From Plumapathes pennacea (lineage: Eukaryota > Cnidaria > Anthozoa > Antipatharia > Myriopathidae), in the NCBI GenBank assembly GCA_964036295.1, contig OZ038473.1, forward strand, positions 14,664,001 through 14,728,000: DNA of 64,000 nucleotides. The letters run 5' to 3'. Below the pieces are notes generated by a model that saw only the letters and a program-made list of their open reading frames with translations, made no database searches and was not told the origin of the DNA. Position 1 is the stretch's first letter. Every line of letters starts with the position of its first letter. The position numbers were made by a program, and so were the translations under genes. Shown in pieces: positions 45,401 to 58,244 of this stretch.

Positions 45401-47100
45401 GTGGGGCTAAACCTCGTTTGACGGAAGGCTAAATTCACGAGAAAAGTTGCCGATTTTCAGCTACTTTACGGAACTGTCGACAGGTAACGAAAACGCATGG
45501 AAAGTAAAGCTTAAATGTAAAATAAAAAACCCAAATATAGAAACTGGCTGAATTCTTATCAAGCCAAAGAGCATATCAAGAGATTAAACGATTCACTTGC
45601 AATTTTTACAAACTGTGTCGTTTTAAAAATCAATTTTAAATTCCAGAACATAGTTTAGGCTTTATCAAAACAACTCAAGGAACTCAGAAGTACAAATACC
45701 TACTATATTCGTGGGCTTTTTAAGCTGAGAAAAAAATCATAAAGATTTAGTAAACTACACAAAAAATCTATCATTTGGTGGAAAAAACGTCGGCAGACTA
45801 CAAAGCAAAGAGATGTGTCAATCAAGCTGTATTAGTCTCCAATTTGTTTACTTGACCAGTCGGTGTCTTTAGTCTTAGAAGATATTAACCGTGGCAAACA
45901 ATTTAATTAAATGAGTTCTTCAAAAGCTAAGTAAATAAACGTAATGAGAAAATACACAATACGGTGGGACAATTAGGTCGATTTGAGAAGATTCCATAAA
46001 AACATGCGCTGCGGTCGATGATTGTGTCCAAAAAGATACAAAGGGTTCCCGCTTTATTCCAATCAACCGCGATGCTCTTTGTCATTAAGAATCATTACCC
46101 CAAGTTCTAAACTGTGTTGCTTGCTAAAAATACCGCGAGTCATAAAGCAGTGCACAGCAGTTTTACAAAACTGATCCAATGCCTAAAGCTATTTCATGAA
46201 CACGTGGAGTGTATTGCCAACATACTATGAGTCAAAACAAGTTCTTTGCAAATGAATGGCTGATTAGTCAGTAATGAGAGTATCATTGACATCTCGTATT
46301 TGAACACGTGCGTTAGGCTATTGAGTAATGAAATAATTATCCTAAGATTGGCCTGTTTTTTTTTTTTCTTTTTCTTCTGCACTTTATGGCCAGTTAAGCA
46401 GCCCATTTTATAAGCTGTCATGAAAGATGCGAGTCGAAGCCTTCATGGCTAAGTACACAACGTTTGTGCATCTGTCAATGACATATATTAGTGAAATTCT
46501 TCTCTGAAAGAGAAAAGTAAATATTTCACACGGAGTGAAAAGCTTGTGTACCGATAAATTAAAGGCATTATACACTGTAAAAGCTTGTGTTTGTTTTAGC
46601 AAACTATTCAATTTAGTCGTTTGGCATTGTATTCAGCGCCGTTCATCCCGAGTTCTCTTTCCTGTACCGCCTTGCCCAAAGATCTTTACACCTGTATATT
46701 CCTGAGAGTACAACAACGTCTGGAACAGATAAATGGATTAACTCGTATAGCCGTAAAGTATTCAAAACTGTTCTCGCTGTTTTCTAGATCATCGAACTTA
46801 TTAACGAGGCGGCCCGGAGTCGGCTCACCTTGAAAGTTTAATCCCCCCGGGGACATATCCAGATAAAGAAGACTAATAAAGCTCCCGACGGGAAGTTTCA
46901 ATGAGCCTTAAATCAACGTCAATAGGAGCGGTAAGCAATAAAGAGATCCAAATTGCCCTCAATCAATTTAATCGATTAAATCGTGCCATCCAGGTCATAG
47001 CTATTGACCCTCGGAAACAATTAACGGCACATGAAGTCCTTGGTAACATAATTGACGAGTTTCTCGACCTGTTGCAGCTGAACACCTTTCTGTTCTTAAA
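42410..47100. other. Gap downstream of NK1
   Basis: No supported gene. A minus-strand 80-aa frame at 43018-43260 has four closely spaced cysteines (CALCEQCKTKLKCLTEC) and a possible acceptor near 43212, but no partner exon or poly-A signal was found. Other frames are short and without domains. Simple A-rich tracts occur at about 43410 and 46355. Confidence 0.45.
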
Positions 47101-47154
47101 AATGGCTTCTGTTTTTCACTCTCGATTCGCCTCGTGTTCACCACGTCTCTCCCT

Positions 47155-47195
47155 TTGGCTCGAAGAGCCCAGGAATGCCCGAAACGTTGTCACCT
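47155..47195 (+). ncRNA. Degenerate hammerhead-ribozyme-like motif
   Basis: GGCTCGAAGAGCCCAGG followed by AATGCCCGAAACGTTGTC resembles the hammerhead core CUGANGA-stem II-GAAAC-GUC found in Penelope-like retroelements of many animals. Here the CUGANGA box is altered and the two stem II arms (GCCC and GCCC) do not pair, so it should be inactive if it was ever a ribozyme. The nearby open frames (46686-47197) show no reverse transcriptase motif. Confidence 0.15.
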
Positions 47196-47882
47196 GACTA
47201 AAAGTCTAAGCCTTGTGAAAAAGAAGTCTAATCAGACGAAGCTGAGAAACTTGGGTGGACCTTTCCTTGCTTATAGAACACACGATGAGTGAATTTGGTG
47301 CGGGTCCAAAAGTCCAAAAGTCCAAAATTTATTTATTTATAAAATACTTGTACATCTTACAATTATTGCTCTGCCCAATCCCCTCCCACTCTCTCGAGCA
47401 AGTGCTAACCAATGAATTATCAAGAGAATTTACGATAAAGAATTGACTCCGTGCACGACAGACTCAGTTTCGCCGATAACAACGCCATGTTTCGTCCAGT
47501 GACTATTATGGGATGACCTGACCGTGTGGTGGTCTAGCACTAAAACATCACTAGCCGAATAGCAGGTAACGCCTTTTTTCTTTATCTCAGAAAACATTTG
47601 GGTTCAGTGCTAAGAATTCCATGAAGATAAATTCTCTGCATAAAGTCCGACCCCTGCTTCCTGGACATTCCATAGACTGGAGGTAATTACAACTGACTAA
47701 TCCTTAACGTCGGTTCCTGATAGATTTACTTAGCAATTCTTGGTCCAGTCCACATTCCCATGCTGTATCTAGTCCACTTCGTAAAAGTAGTTTAATAAAC
47801 TTATTTCAAACGGATGCAATGTACGTGTAGTCTGCGTTTTCTCAACAAACTACATAACAGTATACAATTAATAAATAGAGGA

Positions 47883-47983
47883 TATTACACGGCGGCGCGA
47901 AGATATGAATTTTATTTTCGAGTGGTAAAATATTGTTTTTACCACGAGAAAATAAAATCCATGTCTTCAAGCCGTCGTGTAAT
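47883..47983. mobile_element. 101-bp foldback element
   Basis: ATTACACGGCGGC at the left pairs with GCCGTCGTGTAAT at the right, and GAATTTTATTTTCGAGTGGT pairs with ACCACGAGAAAATAAAATCC across a short loop. It resembles the foldback near 25269 in size and in its TTTTATTTT arms, so both may belong to one family. Confidence 0.7.
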
Positions 47984-49406
47984 TTTCTTCTTATTATATT
48001 AGACACGAGTGCTATATAATTATTGTAACGTGCCCACTCGACTTGCCTCAGTCCGAGAAGTACGCATTTCTTAACGATATAAAATTTGTACTGCCTGAAA
48101 CTATGACAGAGGTTCGTGTATCACACATACAAAATCAAACAAAATCCGATAGAGCGATGTACCCCTTGGTGTACCCTAAAATTGCAAATCGGACGCGCGA
48201 ACCGCAAGGGAAACAAGTTTGAATGACTATTGTGTTTCGATTAGCGTACTCGGCCTCAGTCTCGTACTCGGCCAGCTCAACTGTTGCGCAAAAATGACAG
48301 AAATCGGCAGACGTTGACCACGTGGTTATGAACCTAATACAACAGTCGATTGATCTATTCGGAACGCGTTACAATCCTGCCAGGCGAGAAGTGCCGATAC
48401 TTCAATTATATTGCTCAAAAAACGGGACAACAGTATGTCCATAACTTTAGGCAAATTGTTTCCACTCACCTGTTTCATCTGTTCTTTATCTCATCTGTTC
48501 TTTACAAGAGCGGCTTCTCTGTTTCTGCACGTGTGTTTTTAAAGAAAACGCCAACAACTCCGGTGTTCTGAGTTTTCACTAGTCACTGGAAGTAACGTGA
48601 AGTGAACATTAGTGGAGGCCATTTAAACTTCATAACGCCTATACAGTTGTTTGCGCCTTCTTTGGCTGTTTCATCACAGCATCCAAATAACCCGTTATGA
48701 CATTCAGAAAGTCGCAGGAAATGAAACTCTTCAACACCTCACCTTGACAGAATAGGACTCCAAGTGAGAGAGCTATATCTCGTGACAGGACTCCAAGTGA
48801 GCCGGGAGCTTTATCACCTAGCGGTACATATATCTTCTGGGTCCCAGGTCAAGCTTGTTTGCTCGGTCAAGATTCAAAATGGCTGACAAACCTTCACGAC
48901 CTCATGAGCTCTGCTGACTTTAAACCTCCCATCCACGTAAAGTGTCCATTTTCGCCAGGTTTTCATCCAACTGAAACACAAAAGAACGGGTTATAGTGAA
49001 CGTTCACTTAAATTTTGTTCTTTGGGAGGGAAGAGTGAGCAGTAACAGATAGGTGATCCTTGTTGTCACGTGATGCATTTGAATAGTAAGCGACCGTTCC
49101 GCGTTCTGCCGGGACGGGTGTGGACTGGGCGCGACCGGTTATGAGAAGATTCTATCTGAAGTGACCCACAGAGCCAATAGTATTGATTGACATTTTGAAT
49201 TTGTATGTCTATGAAAAGTGATCCAGTGCTTCTGACCTATGGAACTGAAGGAAGCGAGGATTTATGATAATTCATGAGTAAGCAGCGTTAGCCAAACCCT
49301 TGTGTTCAGACGGTTTTACCCTAATTCATTGCGGCCAAGTCGCATACTTTGACTCAGCCTTAAAGAACTCCAACCACTCAACTTTACAACGAAACCTAAA
49401 GACATC

Positions 49407-49479
49407 CTCGTTCCAAGGCTCTTTTCCCTACCCCGCTCCCCAGGCGAGGGGGCGGGGAGGGGAAAGAGCCTGGAACGAG
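49407..49479. repeat. GC-rich hairpin
   Basis: CTCGTTCCAAGGCTCTTTTC pairs with GAAAGAGCCTGGAACGAG, and CCCTACCCCGCTCCCC pairs with GGGGCGGGGAGGGG across an AGGCGAG loop. GC content is far above the surroundings. Could be a small foldback transposon or a structured RNA; there is no evidence for transcription. Confidence 0.65.
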
Positions 49480-49740
49480 AATGACCTAAAGGTGTGACTC
49501 AAATGAAAGCTCTGAACGGCCAGGCACTTTCTATAGTGTTCACTTTCAACTCCTAAACTAGTCAAATGAACTCCTGGCCACTTAAATGAAAGCTCTTGAT
49601 GACCACATTCTAACAATGCTTTGCGCTTTGTTGAGTAGAGTTTATCCCCGAGCGAAGCGAGGGTAATATTTACGACGCTAATGCAGCATAGTCGCCTCAT
49701 TTGAAGACTCCAAGCGTGTCGCCATCTCGAAATTTAATGT

Positions 49741-49742
<2 letters not shown>

Positions 49743-49771
<29 letters not shown>
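49743..49771. repeat. (GT)n microsatellite
   Basis: About 14 GT dinucleotides, ending at GGTACGAC. Confidence 0.9.
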
Positions 49772-49867
49772 GTACGACTTTTTAGGCCAGGTTCCTAAGG
49801 CAATGACGTAATAATCATCGATTAGCGTCTCCGCCAGTGTTTTTAAAAGATTTGAACGAAGCAATAA

Positions 49868-50175
49868 TTGTACGTAACTGGTTTCACGAAAATGATTTTG
49901 AAAACTGGAAAACTTGAAACAGAACGTTCTCGCAAAGCTCGTCTTCAAAAGAGAAGGGAACAGGTACGGGCAAGGCGAAATCGTGAAACGATCGAACAGC
50001 GCCAAATACGTCTAGAGAAAAGACGACAAACATGTTATAACCGACAGCATCATGAACGGAAGCGTGCCGAAGAAATGGCTCCGCAAAGGGAACAGCGCTT
50101 GAAAGAAAATCGGGAGCTTCAGACGTCGTTTTGTGTTAAACTCAGATACTTACTCAGAAAGGACAAGCAACAAAG
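49868..50175 (+). pseudogene. Basic-repeat fragment of a transposon-type protein (Helitron-like N-terminus)
   Basis: The frame holds two to three copies of an Arg/Glu-rich repeat: ETERSRKARLQKRREQVRAR, then RETIEQRQIRLEKRRQ, then KRAEEMAPQREQRLKENREL. Repeats of the form ETxEQRxxRLxxRRE are common at the N-terminus of Helitron-type helicase proteins and other repetitive animal proteins (recalled). The homologous part ends at KDKQQ near a GTTAGT donor at about 50176; beyond it the frame is unrelated hydrophobic sequence to 50368. No helicase or Rep domain follows within the window, so this is a stranded exon or fragment. Confidence 0.4.
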
Positions 50176-51034
50176 GTTAGTCAGTGGAAATCGAACAATC
50201 ACCGTGACAAATATATTCTACCCGTATCTTGTAACTCGATCACTTCAAGAATGTATTAGAATCTGTATGCTGATCATTTTCCCTCGAAGTATTGTTTTAA
50301 TACGCTTCTGTCGCCAGTTTCGGCTACCGTATTCGCTCAGAGCAATCGGAACTTGGAGTCTTGAATGATTTAGTCAGAGGTCTTATTTTTTCTTTCAAGA
50401 CTAAAACTGTAACAAATGCTGTAATCTGACATGCGGTGATTGCAGCGAGAATCGTTCACAAGCCCTTAGAAGTATGACTAGGTCTGAAGCCCATGTATAA
50501 TTTGAAGTAAACCGTTCAAGTTTTGTTTTGATTCTGGGAGAATTTGAGCGGGTTCACATACAAAACAATTCGAACTCATTAAAAAATGCATGCCTGAGTC
50601 TGGAGCATGCAGTCCAGAGTAAAACAAATCGCACAGGAAGCCTATTTAATTGTACTGCCTATGAATTCAAAATTGGAAAATCAGTGTTTCTTTTTTTCCG
50701 TACTACGACGGCCGACCAGCTTCAAAATTTGAGTATTAATATTTGAGAACGTGCTTGGCAGACTGTATGAATTAATTTGACGTGCCGACCGTGGGAAATA
50801 CGTACTTCGTCACGCAATCGACTCTTATATAACACACACCATTCTTTTTCTCCTTCCTTTGCGTGAAGCACTTGACTTCGAAGAAAAGATTGAGTAAACA
50901 TTTCGGTAAAACAAAGGCTACTCTTGTTGGGAGCCGTACCAAAGTAAAAGTCCTATCAATGGCAGAGCGAGGGGGTATCTGCGATTATCGTATTTCTAGT
51001 GTTATTTTTAGTTAGTTCTATTTGGACACAAGCC

Positions 51035-51487
51035 CCCCGGGGGGGAGGGGGTACTCAAAGGACTTTTGTATGGGGAGGCTACGCCCGGACTGTCAACCCC
51101 TTACCCTTTAAAATACCATCCTGGGGGCAAAATTGGGACCCTTTTATATACCTCCAGTACAAATGCACCCCTTTTTTATACCTGCCGTGGGGTCTGGGGT
51201 CTGGCCCGAGCGTCCGGCAGACGATTCCACGGCGGGGTGCTTCCCACTTTTAACAAGGTGGAGTTTCCGGTCTTCCGCCGTTTTTTTTCCCCGGTTTTTC
51301 CTGGCGTTTTTCGTACCCCTTTAAAATACCAAAATTATTTCTTCACTCCATCCTTTTTATTGACCTTTAAAATACCTAAAAATCGTCACTTTCCTATACC
51401 CTTTTTATACCTCGATTGTAAAAATACACCCCTTTCGGGCGGAGCCTCCCCGTATAGCCGATCATAGGGAGTACCCCCCCCCCCGGG
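51035..51487. mobile_element. hAT-like GGGGTACTC element, 453 bp, intact ends
   Basis: The left end CCCCGGGGGGGAGGGGGTACTC and right end (inverse) CCCGGGGGGGGGGGGTACTCC are followed by a second inverted pair GGGGAGGCTACGCCC and GGGCGGAGCCTCCCC. The exact 8-bp flank CACAAGCC occurs at 51027-51034 and 51488-51495, a target-site duplication of hAT length. The interior repeats CCCTTTAAAATACC-like units and contains no transposase; the 133-aa frame across it is an artefact of low stop density. This is the best preserved copy of the family in the window. Confidence 0.8.
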
Positions 51488-51499
51488 CACAAGCCAGGG

Positions 51500-54400
51500 A
51501 AGTGATCAAACCGCATGTCGAAAAGACATGACGTCATACAGTAAAAAGGGCAACTGATTCGTACTTTTCCTGTGAAATGGTTTGTGAAGTTTAGTGAAAA
51601 GGGGAGATAAAAAGCAGATTAGGTTTTTCCTTTTGACACTCAAAAAATTATCACAGTAGTGCGGATGGAAAGCTCATGTCCATTATATCTCAAGAAAGAT
51701 TTAAAATGAACTTCATTTGGCAGGTATTTTCCTCGACCACTTACAGATGCTGCACGGAATTAAAAGTTGTTTGCCTGGGTCTATTATTTAAGCTGCCGGT
51801 ACCGGCTAAAGTCGCCAAAAAATTTCAGTTAAACTTGTAGTTTTTTATTCAGTAACTTCAATACCAACCGGTTTTTACTTGTTGTTTGAAGGTGCTTTAA
51901 TGATCAGAGTTGCATTGTGTCAACACGCTAACGACAGCTTTGTTTCACAGGTAGTTAGTAATAACATGTACTAGTCGCTTCGCCCAACATATCAGTTTCC
52001 TCTATTAAAGTAAGATTATTGTTTAGGAAATAGTTAAGCTTCGGACAAATTATCAACGCTATTTGTTTGTAGTTTATTCACCACTAAATGTCAGAAGCTA
52101 AGTGACATTGACCGTGTAGTAACGTCTCTGAATATTTCCTCTAGTAGTTATCATCTATTTTCTTGGTACCATTGAGGTTCCATTTATTTTATCAAAAGGA
52201 TCTTTTAATTCTAGTAAATGTTCGATTGTGAATTCATTTTCCGCGAGCACCCTAACCCCTTTATCACATTGCTACATCTCCGCCTTCGCGCGGGTCACTA
52301 ATGGCTTGTAACGCCCAATTACCGGCACTTTAGCCATTCTTAATTCAAGTCTACAAATTGAAAATAAGATATCTTCCATTACAGGACATGACTCTATGTT
52401 AATTTCCCTCGCAAAGATAAAGTAGAGCTCAGAAGAACTCAGTTTATCTGAACCGGGTTTGCTGAATGCAGTTTACGTGGTAATTTCATCTAATGAAAGG
52501 TCTTCCTTTCAGCCTAACACTTATAACCTCTTTGTTCACTTGCGACTGAAATTACAATTTATTGAAATTAGTTCATGGTGTTCTACACAAAACTCATAAA
52601 ACCACACCTGTTCTTTAGACGGAACAAGTGCCAGCCGACAACACTGTGAGACAACAGAAGATATTTCCATCCAGTCTATTACCTATTCTCTGCATTCCCT
52701 TGTACAAAATGCTAAAAAGTTATAATTATCGTGGTTAAGATTTGTGTTCAGACCAGGTTTCAGTTTTAAAGAAGGCCATGGCTGAAAAGGGCCGATCAAA
52801 GTGGAAGCTCCAATAAAACACTTTATCCCCCTATATGAACAGAAATACTTGCATTTATTTGGTGAAGAGATCGCGTTTGAAATTGGCGCACTGTGTTGAC
52901 TTTCATAAACTGGCTAAATTTTCAACTTGTTTATGTAGCACGGCCTAGTATTGAGAGAACAATTTCTGTAAAAAAAAAAAAGTCTTGGGTGTAAATAAGC
53001 CAAGCGGAAGATGTCTCAGCACATGTCTCTATCCTCTTTCCAACTAAGAAGTTGATAAAACGACTGATGTCAACAAACACAAAATTGAGTGATTTCTTTA
53101 TAAGAAGAAAATTGATGCGGTGAATTAATATCTCCAGCAAGTGGCCTAAATGTGGCTCCATATCTATATTATATATTTTTGCCTTTATAGCATAGAGTGT
53201 AATGATCGATTTATTCGTGCGGGCTGCACAGAATTTGGCCGTGAAAGGAAGCGGGTTTATGTTATAACTGAAGGTTCAGTACAGGTTTTCAGAGAGAAAC
53301 AGGTTGTTCTGTTGTAATTTATGTCAAACTATAGTACTTACTCTTGCACTAATATTACCATGAAAGGGAAAAATGGCTGGATCAGTCATATTAACTCCTA
53401 CCAAACAGACATTCAGATAAATTTGCGAGTCTACAAAGCATATTTGTGGCATACAATATTGACTCATAACTTCCGAGAGATGTCTGAGAGGGTATTGTCG
53501 AGTAAATTAGGAGCTGAGAGATGTAAGGAGAGCAGTCTAGACTGATATAGAAGCCATAGTGTCCATACGCCTGTACATAAGCCCCCTCCCTTGATACCCC
53601 ATATACAAACAAATAAAAGGACGGGCTGTCACTTCACCGGGTATTCAATCTGTGAAGAAATACAGCTCGTTTCACTCAGTTTATAAAGCAGGAACACTAT
53701 TATCTTCCCGACACTTAGGACAAAGCAACTAAAGCTAACGAGACAGCTTTCACTTCTGACTTAAAAGTTTCTTTAGTAATTTCACAGATTTAGAAATACG
53801 CCGAGGATACACGACGCATGTAGTTCAATTTAATAAAACGGGTGCTGACCGTGTGCGCTGCCAACTGGTTCTGTTAGAAATAATTCTACCACACCACATA
53901 CAAGTATCTATTGGATCTCGGGTTTAGACACTTCTTTTGGAACACGGAAAAGTTGTTTCTGGTTGTGTCAAAGAACATGGTGGCTCATTTTATTCAGATG
54001 CGAAGGAGCACGGGTTCACTGTTATAACAAACAATCGTGGCTTGTGCCCATTACAGTCGATAACAAAGTAAAGAGATAATTAATTTGTGCGCCAAATTCG
54101 CTTAGTTACCAAAAAGATGGTGCTAAATTTGCAGAATACTTTATCTCACACCAACGCTAACCCATCTAAAAAACAATCTAGGCAAAAAGCCACAAACTTC
54201 ACGAAGACGTGAGCATGGATGGGATATACACGGACGCCAACTCCCTTATCACAGATTTACATCAACACCAGCGAGCATCATGCTGTCTTTTGTGAATTTG
54301 TCCTGCATGCAACTGTTACTTGTTCATCAGGTCGACTGCTGCTCAAATTCAACCCTTTACTGTATGTCAGATTTACAGCTTATGTGCTTTGGCTGGCCGG

Positions 54401-57080
54401 GTTTTATCAACTTAATCTTTCGTCAAACCTCAGCACATGGAAAAAAATGTATTATTACTGTTTCCCCGATGACCAGCAACGAATCAATAATAGAGAAGGC
54501 GAGAATTATACAGTATGATACGATCTCGTAAAAACTGAATGCCTCAGTAAGATAAACAGCCCTCTTAATTTGACCGTTTTCAACCGCATATCGGCGATAC
54601 ACGGTCTTTCACGTCTGTATATTTACGTCAGTAGACTTGCCTTTGGGTATCTCCAATAGTTGCGACAGATAAAGGCACAGGCAGCTGAAAACTATCTAGC
54701 TTTTGATTCAGTAGTGAAATACCTCGAAACGACTTTCTTGTGAAATAAGACAAACCAGCATAAACCCGTTGCCAAATATAAACCAAAAGGAGTGACCATA
54801 GGTAATTGTTTTTGAAGCATGTGATAATTTGTCAGTTTTCAACACGCTTTGTTTTGCGCCATGTTTCTTCAAGTGTCGCGCTGTGGTTTTATTTTGTATT
54901 GCTTTTAAATTAATTACCACACGAGCTTCTCTTCTCTCTGAGAAGTTTCTCTTAAATGCGTTGATCTAAACATTTTGTTGTATCACGGGCGGTTTTGAGA
55001 CGAAGAGCCACCAGTTGCTTATAATGTGAACTGAATGAAGTGGCCAGTTTGAATATATCAATATTAAAACAAACAAAAATTCTTCTCTTCTTATGGAGGC
55101 TTTTGATTATCAGAAATAACACCATGAATAGCAATTTTGATGCGATACTGCATGAAAGTGGAACAAAAACGCAACACTGAATTATTTTAGTTTGAGTTTT
55201 CTTGCGTCCATAACTCTATCTTTATACACGTGCAAACATTTAGAAATGAAAATTGTATTGCTCGTCGTAAAGTCGATTGAAAATAAAACCCAAGGCAATA
55301 CTCTACTCGGCTAACTAGCAACGTGCTTGGTATGAAAAGCCCCTTGAAAATTGCTCACGGCAGTAACCTCCCTCCCCCCCCCCCCCCCCGGGCATGGGAC
55401 CAACCTTCTAACGCCCGCCGAACCCTCATAAGCTTCTAAAATCGTAATTGATTTAAGCTTATCTCTACATCAATGGAAATGCTACCATTAGAGGAAAATC
55501 TTTAAAGATAGTCAGATAGCGTCACGTCGGTCAATAATGACAGTTCTACACTTCCTTGGGTCCTGCAACTCTTCACCACGGGAACGAAAAATATATATTA
55601 CAACATCAATTTGAAATTCTGCCTCCCGAAAGTATCGCAGTAAACGGTCATTACTGTCAGTTATGATATCAATATTTGATGCTGTTTATTCGCAAAGCTA
55701 ATTTCCTAATGGATTAATATTTGGCTATTTTTTAAAAGTAAACATTTTAAACTGGTGGCATCTTCCCCAGTTCACAGAACTGAAACTTGTAATCAGGCGT
55801 TCCGTCAGTTGCAACTTTTAAAAGTACATCCATAAATGTCAGCGAGTGTTCATAACGACACTTTCCTCTCTGCACGCTCATTTCTTTTAAAAGGTTATAT
55901 CTACACATGTATATAGGCTTGTGTGGACCAGAAGCCACAGTATATCTACACATATATATAGGCTTGAATGTGGACCTGAAGCCACAGTACATCTACACAT
56001 GTATATAGGCTTATATGTGGACCTGAAGCCACAGTATATCTTTAGGTACGAACAAGACTGCTTATACAATTCAACGCAAATGTAGGATATTATCATTAAT
56101 ATGAGTGAAGTGTCGCAGCAGGGGGTAGAAACAAGAGTTTCTATAAACAAAATGTGCCACTGCGACGTTCTTCAATTTTATTTCATATTTATATGGTATA
56201 TTTACAACAACTTCTGTTTCGCAATAGATTTTCGAGCAAACGAAATGTTCATTTGTCCTTGTGGACAGTTTCCATTGATCCATAACATCAATTGATTCTC
56301 GTCCTGCCCATTTCGTACCTGTTAACATAAGCTCTCTTTCAAAGGATCCATTATAATGGTAAAATCAACTCGCTTTTGTGGACTCTTCAAAAGGTTTTTT
56401 CTCCTTTACAAGAAGCAATAAAGGCGGTAATTGAGTTTTACTTCTGCGAGGTAATTCATTAGCACCTGGGTGGCGTCGACCCTTTGGTCTCGGCAGGCAA
56501 GCACTTTCGCAATAGCAAAGAGTCTCAAATCTCAATAAAAGTCCAAATGATAGAGAATACACGAAAAAGGAAATCGACCAGAAGTTAAATTTCACGAAGA
56601 AAATATCCAAAATTAAAATGTAAACATAATTTATGACAAAGCTCAGCAATATCTTCAAGCTGTTTGTTTAATAGCTCTCTCGTAGAATAATTATTGGTAA
56701 GAACGTAAAAACTTCTAAGGACAACGTATGATCATAGGACTGCATTTGTGCCCACATACACGGCTGTATCCACTCGACATGTTGTTATAAAATTATTTAA
56801 ATAAATAAGACTAGCATAAACACAAGCCGACATTTTTCGACTTTGCGCAGCATACAAATTAATAGTTTCTGCCTTCCCAGCTTACGCCATAGTGAAAAAA
56901 GACCACTTTATAAACTGGTTATCTTGAAAGTAAAACAATTGCTTTTCGGCAAAGCCAGTCTCGGGACTAATCATTTCATCATTCAATAAATAGGTGTGAA
57001 TTTCAGGATAAACACACTTTGGGCTGTTCAGAACCCATGCAAATCTGCGCTAAACGTCGACTCACAGCTATAAACGTACG
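51500..57080. other. Gap between the hAT-like element and HMX
   Basis: No gene can be supported. A 15-C tract at about 55374-55388 ending in GGGC may be the edge of another G-run element. The 47-bp tandem repeat at 55899-56042 lies here. Remaining frames are short, in AT-rich sequence, without domains or splice logic. Being adjacent to a developmental gene, parts may be regulatory. Confidence 0.45.
55899..56042. repeat. About 47-bp tandem repeat, three copies
   Basis: Each copy contains ATCTACACATGTATATAGGC and GTGGACCTGAAGCCACAGTA. Copies begin near 55897, 55943 and 55990 with a few substitutions. Confidence 0.88.
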
Positions 57081-57149
57081 TGTGCAGAAATGTTTAAGGT
57101 GGACGACATTTTACATGGTTTATACACAAGTCTAATAAATATGACTAAT

Positions 57150-57155
57150 TTTAAT
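57150..57155 (-). terminator. Variant polyadenylation signal, HMX gene
   Basis: ATTAAA on the minus strand (TTTAAT on +) lies about 105 bp past the HMX stop. No AATAAA occurs in the first 500 bp, so this common variant is the best candidate. Confidence 0.3.
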
Positions 57156-57258
57156 ACTAACCGTACCTTGTTCATCCTAAGCTATAATAAAATTCGTATT
57201 CTAAGCGCGACCGCGTTGACTATCCAACAGACCGGAGAATGGCATCACTGTATAGGCT

Positions 57259-58051
57259 CTATACCAAAGATGGTAAGGAAGATCTTAATTGCGGCGGCAG
57301 GAATTGAGGGTAAGATTGTGGGCACGGGAGGCCAGTATACGACGGGTGGTGGTAGAAAGGAAACGGCAAACTATGTGTCGCGAGGTCCCCATGTCTCGCT
57401 TGTTCGCGGTACAGAATTGATGGTACGCGCGCCATACGTTGATGGTTCGCTTGCGCGAGGCTGGCGGCTTCCATTTCCGCAGCTAACTGTCTCTTCCACT
57501 TGTTTCTCCGATTCTGGAACCAAATCTTTACTTGAGTCTCTGTCAAGTGCAACTGCGCTGCAAGTCCAGCACGCTCTGCCGACGACAGGTAGCGCTTTAT
57601 TTCAAACGTGGATTCTAGTTGGTAAACTTGACTGCGCGAGAACACTGTCCTGGTCTTTTTCTTGCGTCGCTTCTTCAAGCCATCCTTCCGTTCATCTTCG
57701 TGATACACGTCTTCGTCCGATAAACCTGAACAAGACAATAATGTGAGTATTTTCTATCATTTCATGCAAATTAATATAACATCATCAATTCATGAAATGC
57801 ATAGTTCATCGCAGGCTAAAAGCACGGAAGCAAACTTTCTCACCTCGTGAAGAATTCTTAGCCCAAGAACTAAAGCGTAGCTCTGTAACATCGTCGCATT
57901 CAAGCTCTGGGGCAGTTCTGTGCATCTCCGCTAAGCCGCGCTCGCCGGCCATGGTCTTCACTGGCTCCCTTCTGTCTACGCTATCCTTCAAAATGGAATT
58001 ACTAAGAATACTCGAGATCGAGAACGGATTCGCTCTTGCTTTTTCCTCCAT
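57259..58051 (-). CDS. hmx: HMX (NK5) homeobox transcription factor, 2 exons, 224 aa
   Basis: Exon 1 is 57844-58051 (donor GTGAGA) and exon 2 is 57259-57725 (acceptor ttgttcag), joined in phase 1 at a Gly codon. The homeodomain (residues 91-150) reads [39 protein letters not shown] and [17 protein letters not shown], diagnostic of HMX/NK5. It is followed by the HMX-specific tail [20 protein letters not shown] and P-ILY. The N-terminus has [10 protein letters not shown], an eh1/TN-type repressor motif. The start is the first in-frame ATG ahead of that motif. In other animals HMX proteins act in sensory-organ and neural development (family knowledge); the role here is inference. The gene is on the strand opposite to NK1 and converges on it, 15.3 kb between stop codons. 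The 218-aa plus-strand frame over this locus is an antisense shadow. Confidence 0.95.
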
Positions 58052-58244
58052 GTTGCTGTTTGTAGTTTGAGATAATGAATACGAGGCCTCTCCGATTTTA
58101 GCGACAGAGTTGTAATTTCAGAGGAGTGAAAAGGCGAACAATAAGCTGTTGTGTTGATCTCATTGCGTCAGGAGAAAGGGCGACATTTTAAGTCGACGAT
58201 AATGATCGTGAATAAAAACGACAAGTTGTTAAACGTCTGTCATG

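Noticed and set aside
46621-47197. Short overlapping frames around 46.6-47.2 kb as retroelement coding sequence
   Set aside because: No reverse transcriptase, endonuclease or gag motif is visible in any frame.
51066-51467. 133-codon frame across the GGGGTACTC element
   Set aside because: It lies entirely inside a non-autonomous element made of short tandem units and has no transposase features.
57090-57746. 218-codon plus-strand frame
   Set aside because: It is the antisense of the HMX homeobox exon, whose homeodomain is unmistakable on the minus strand.
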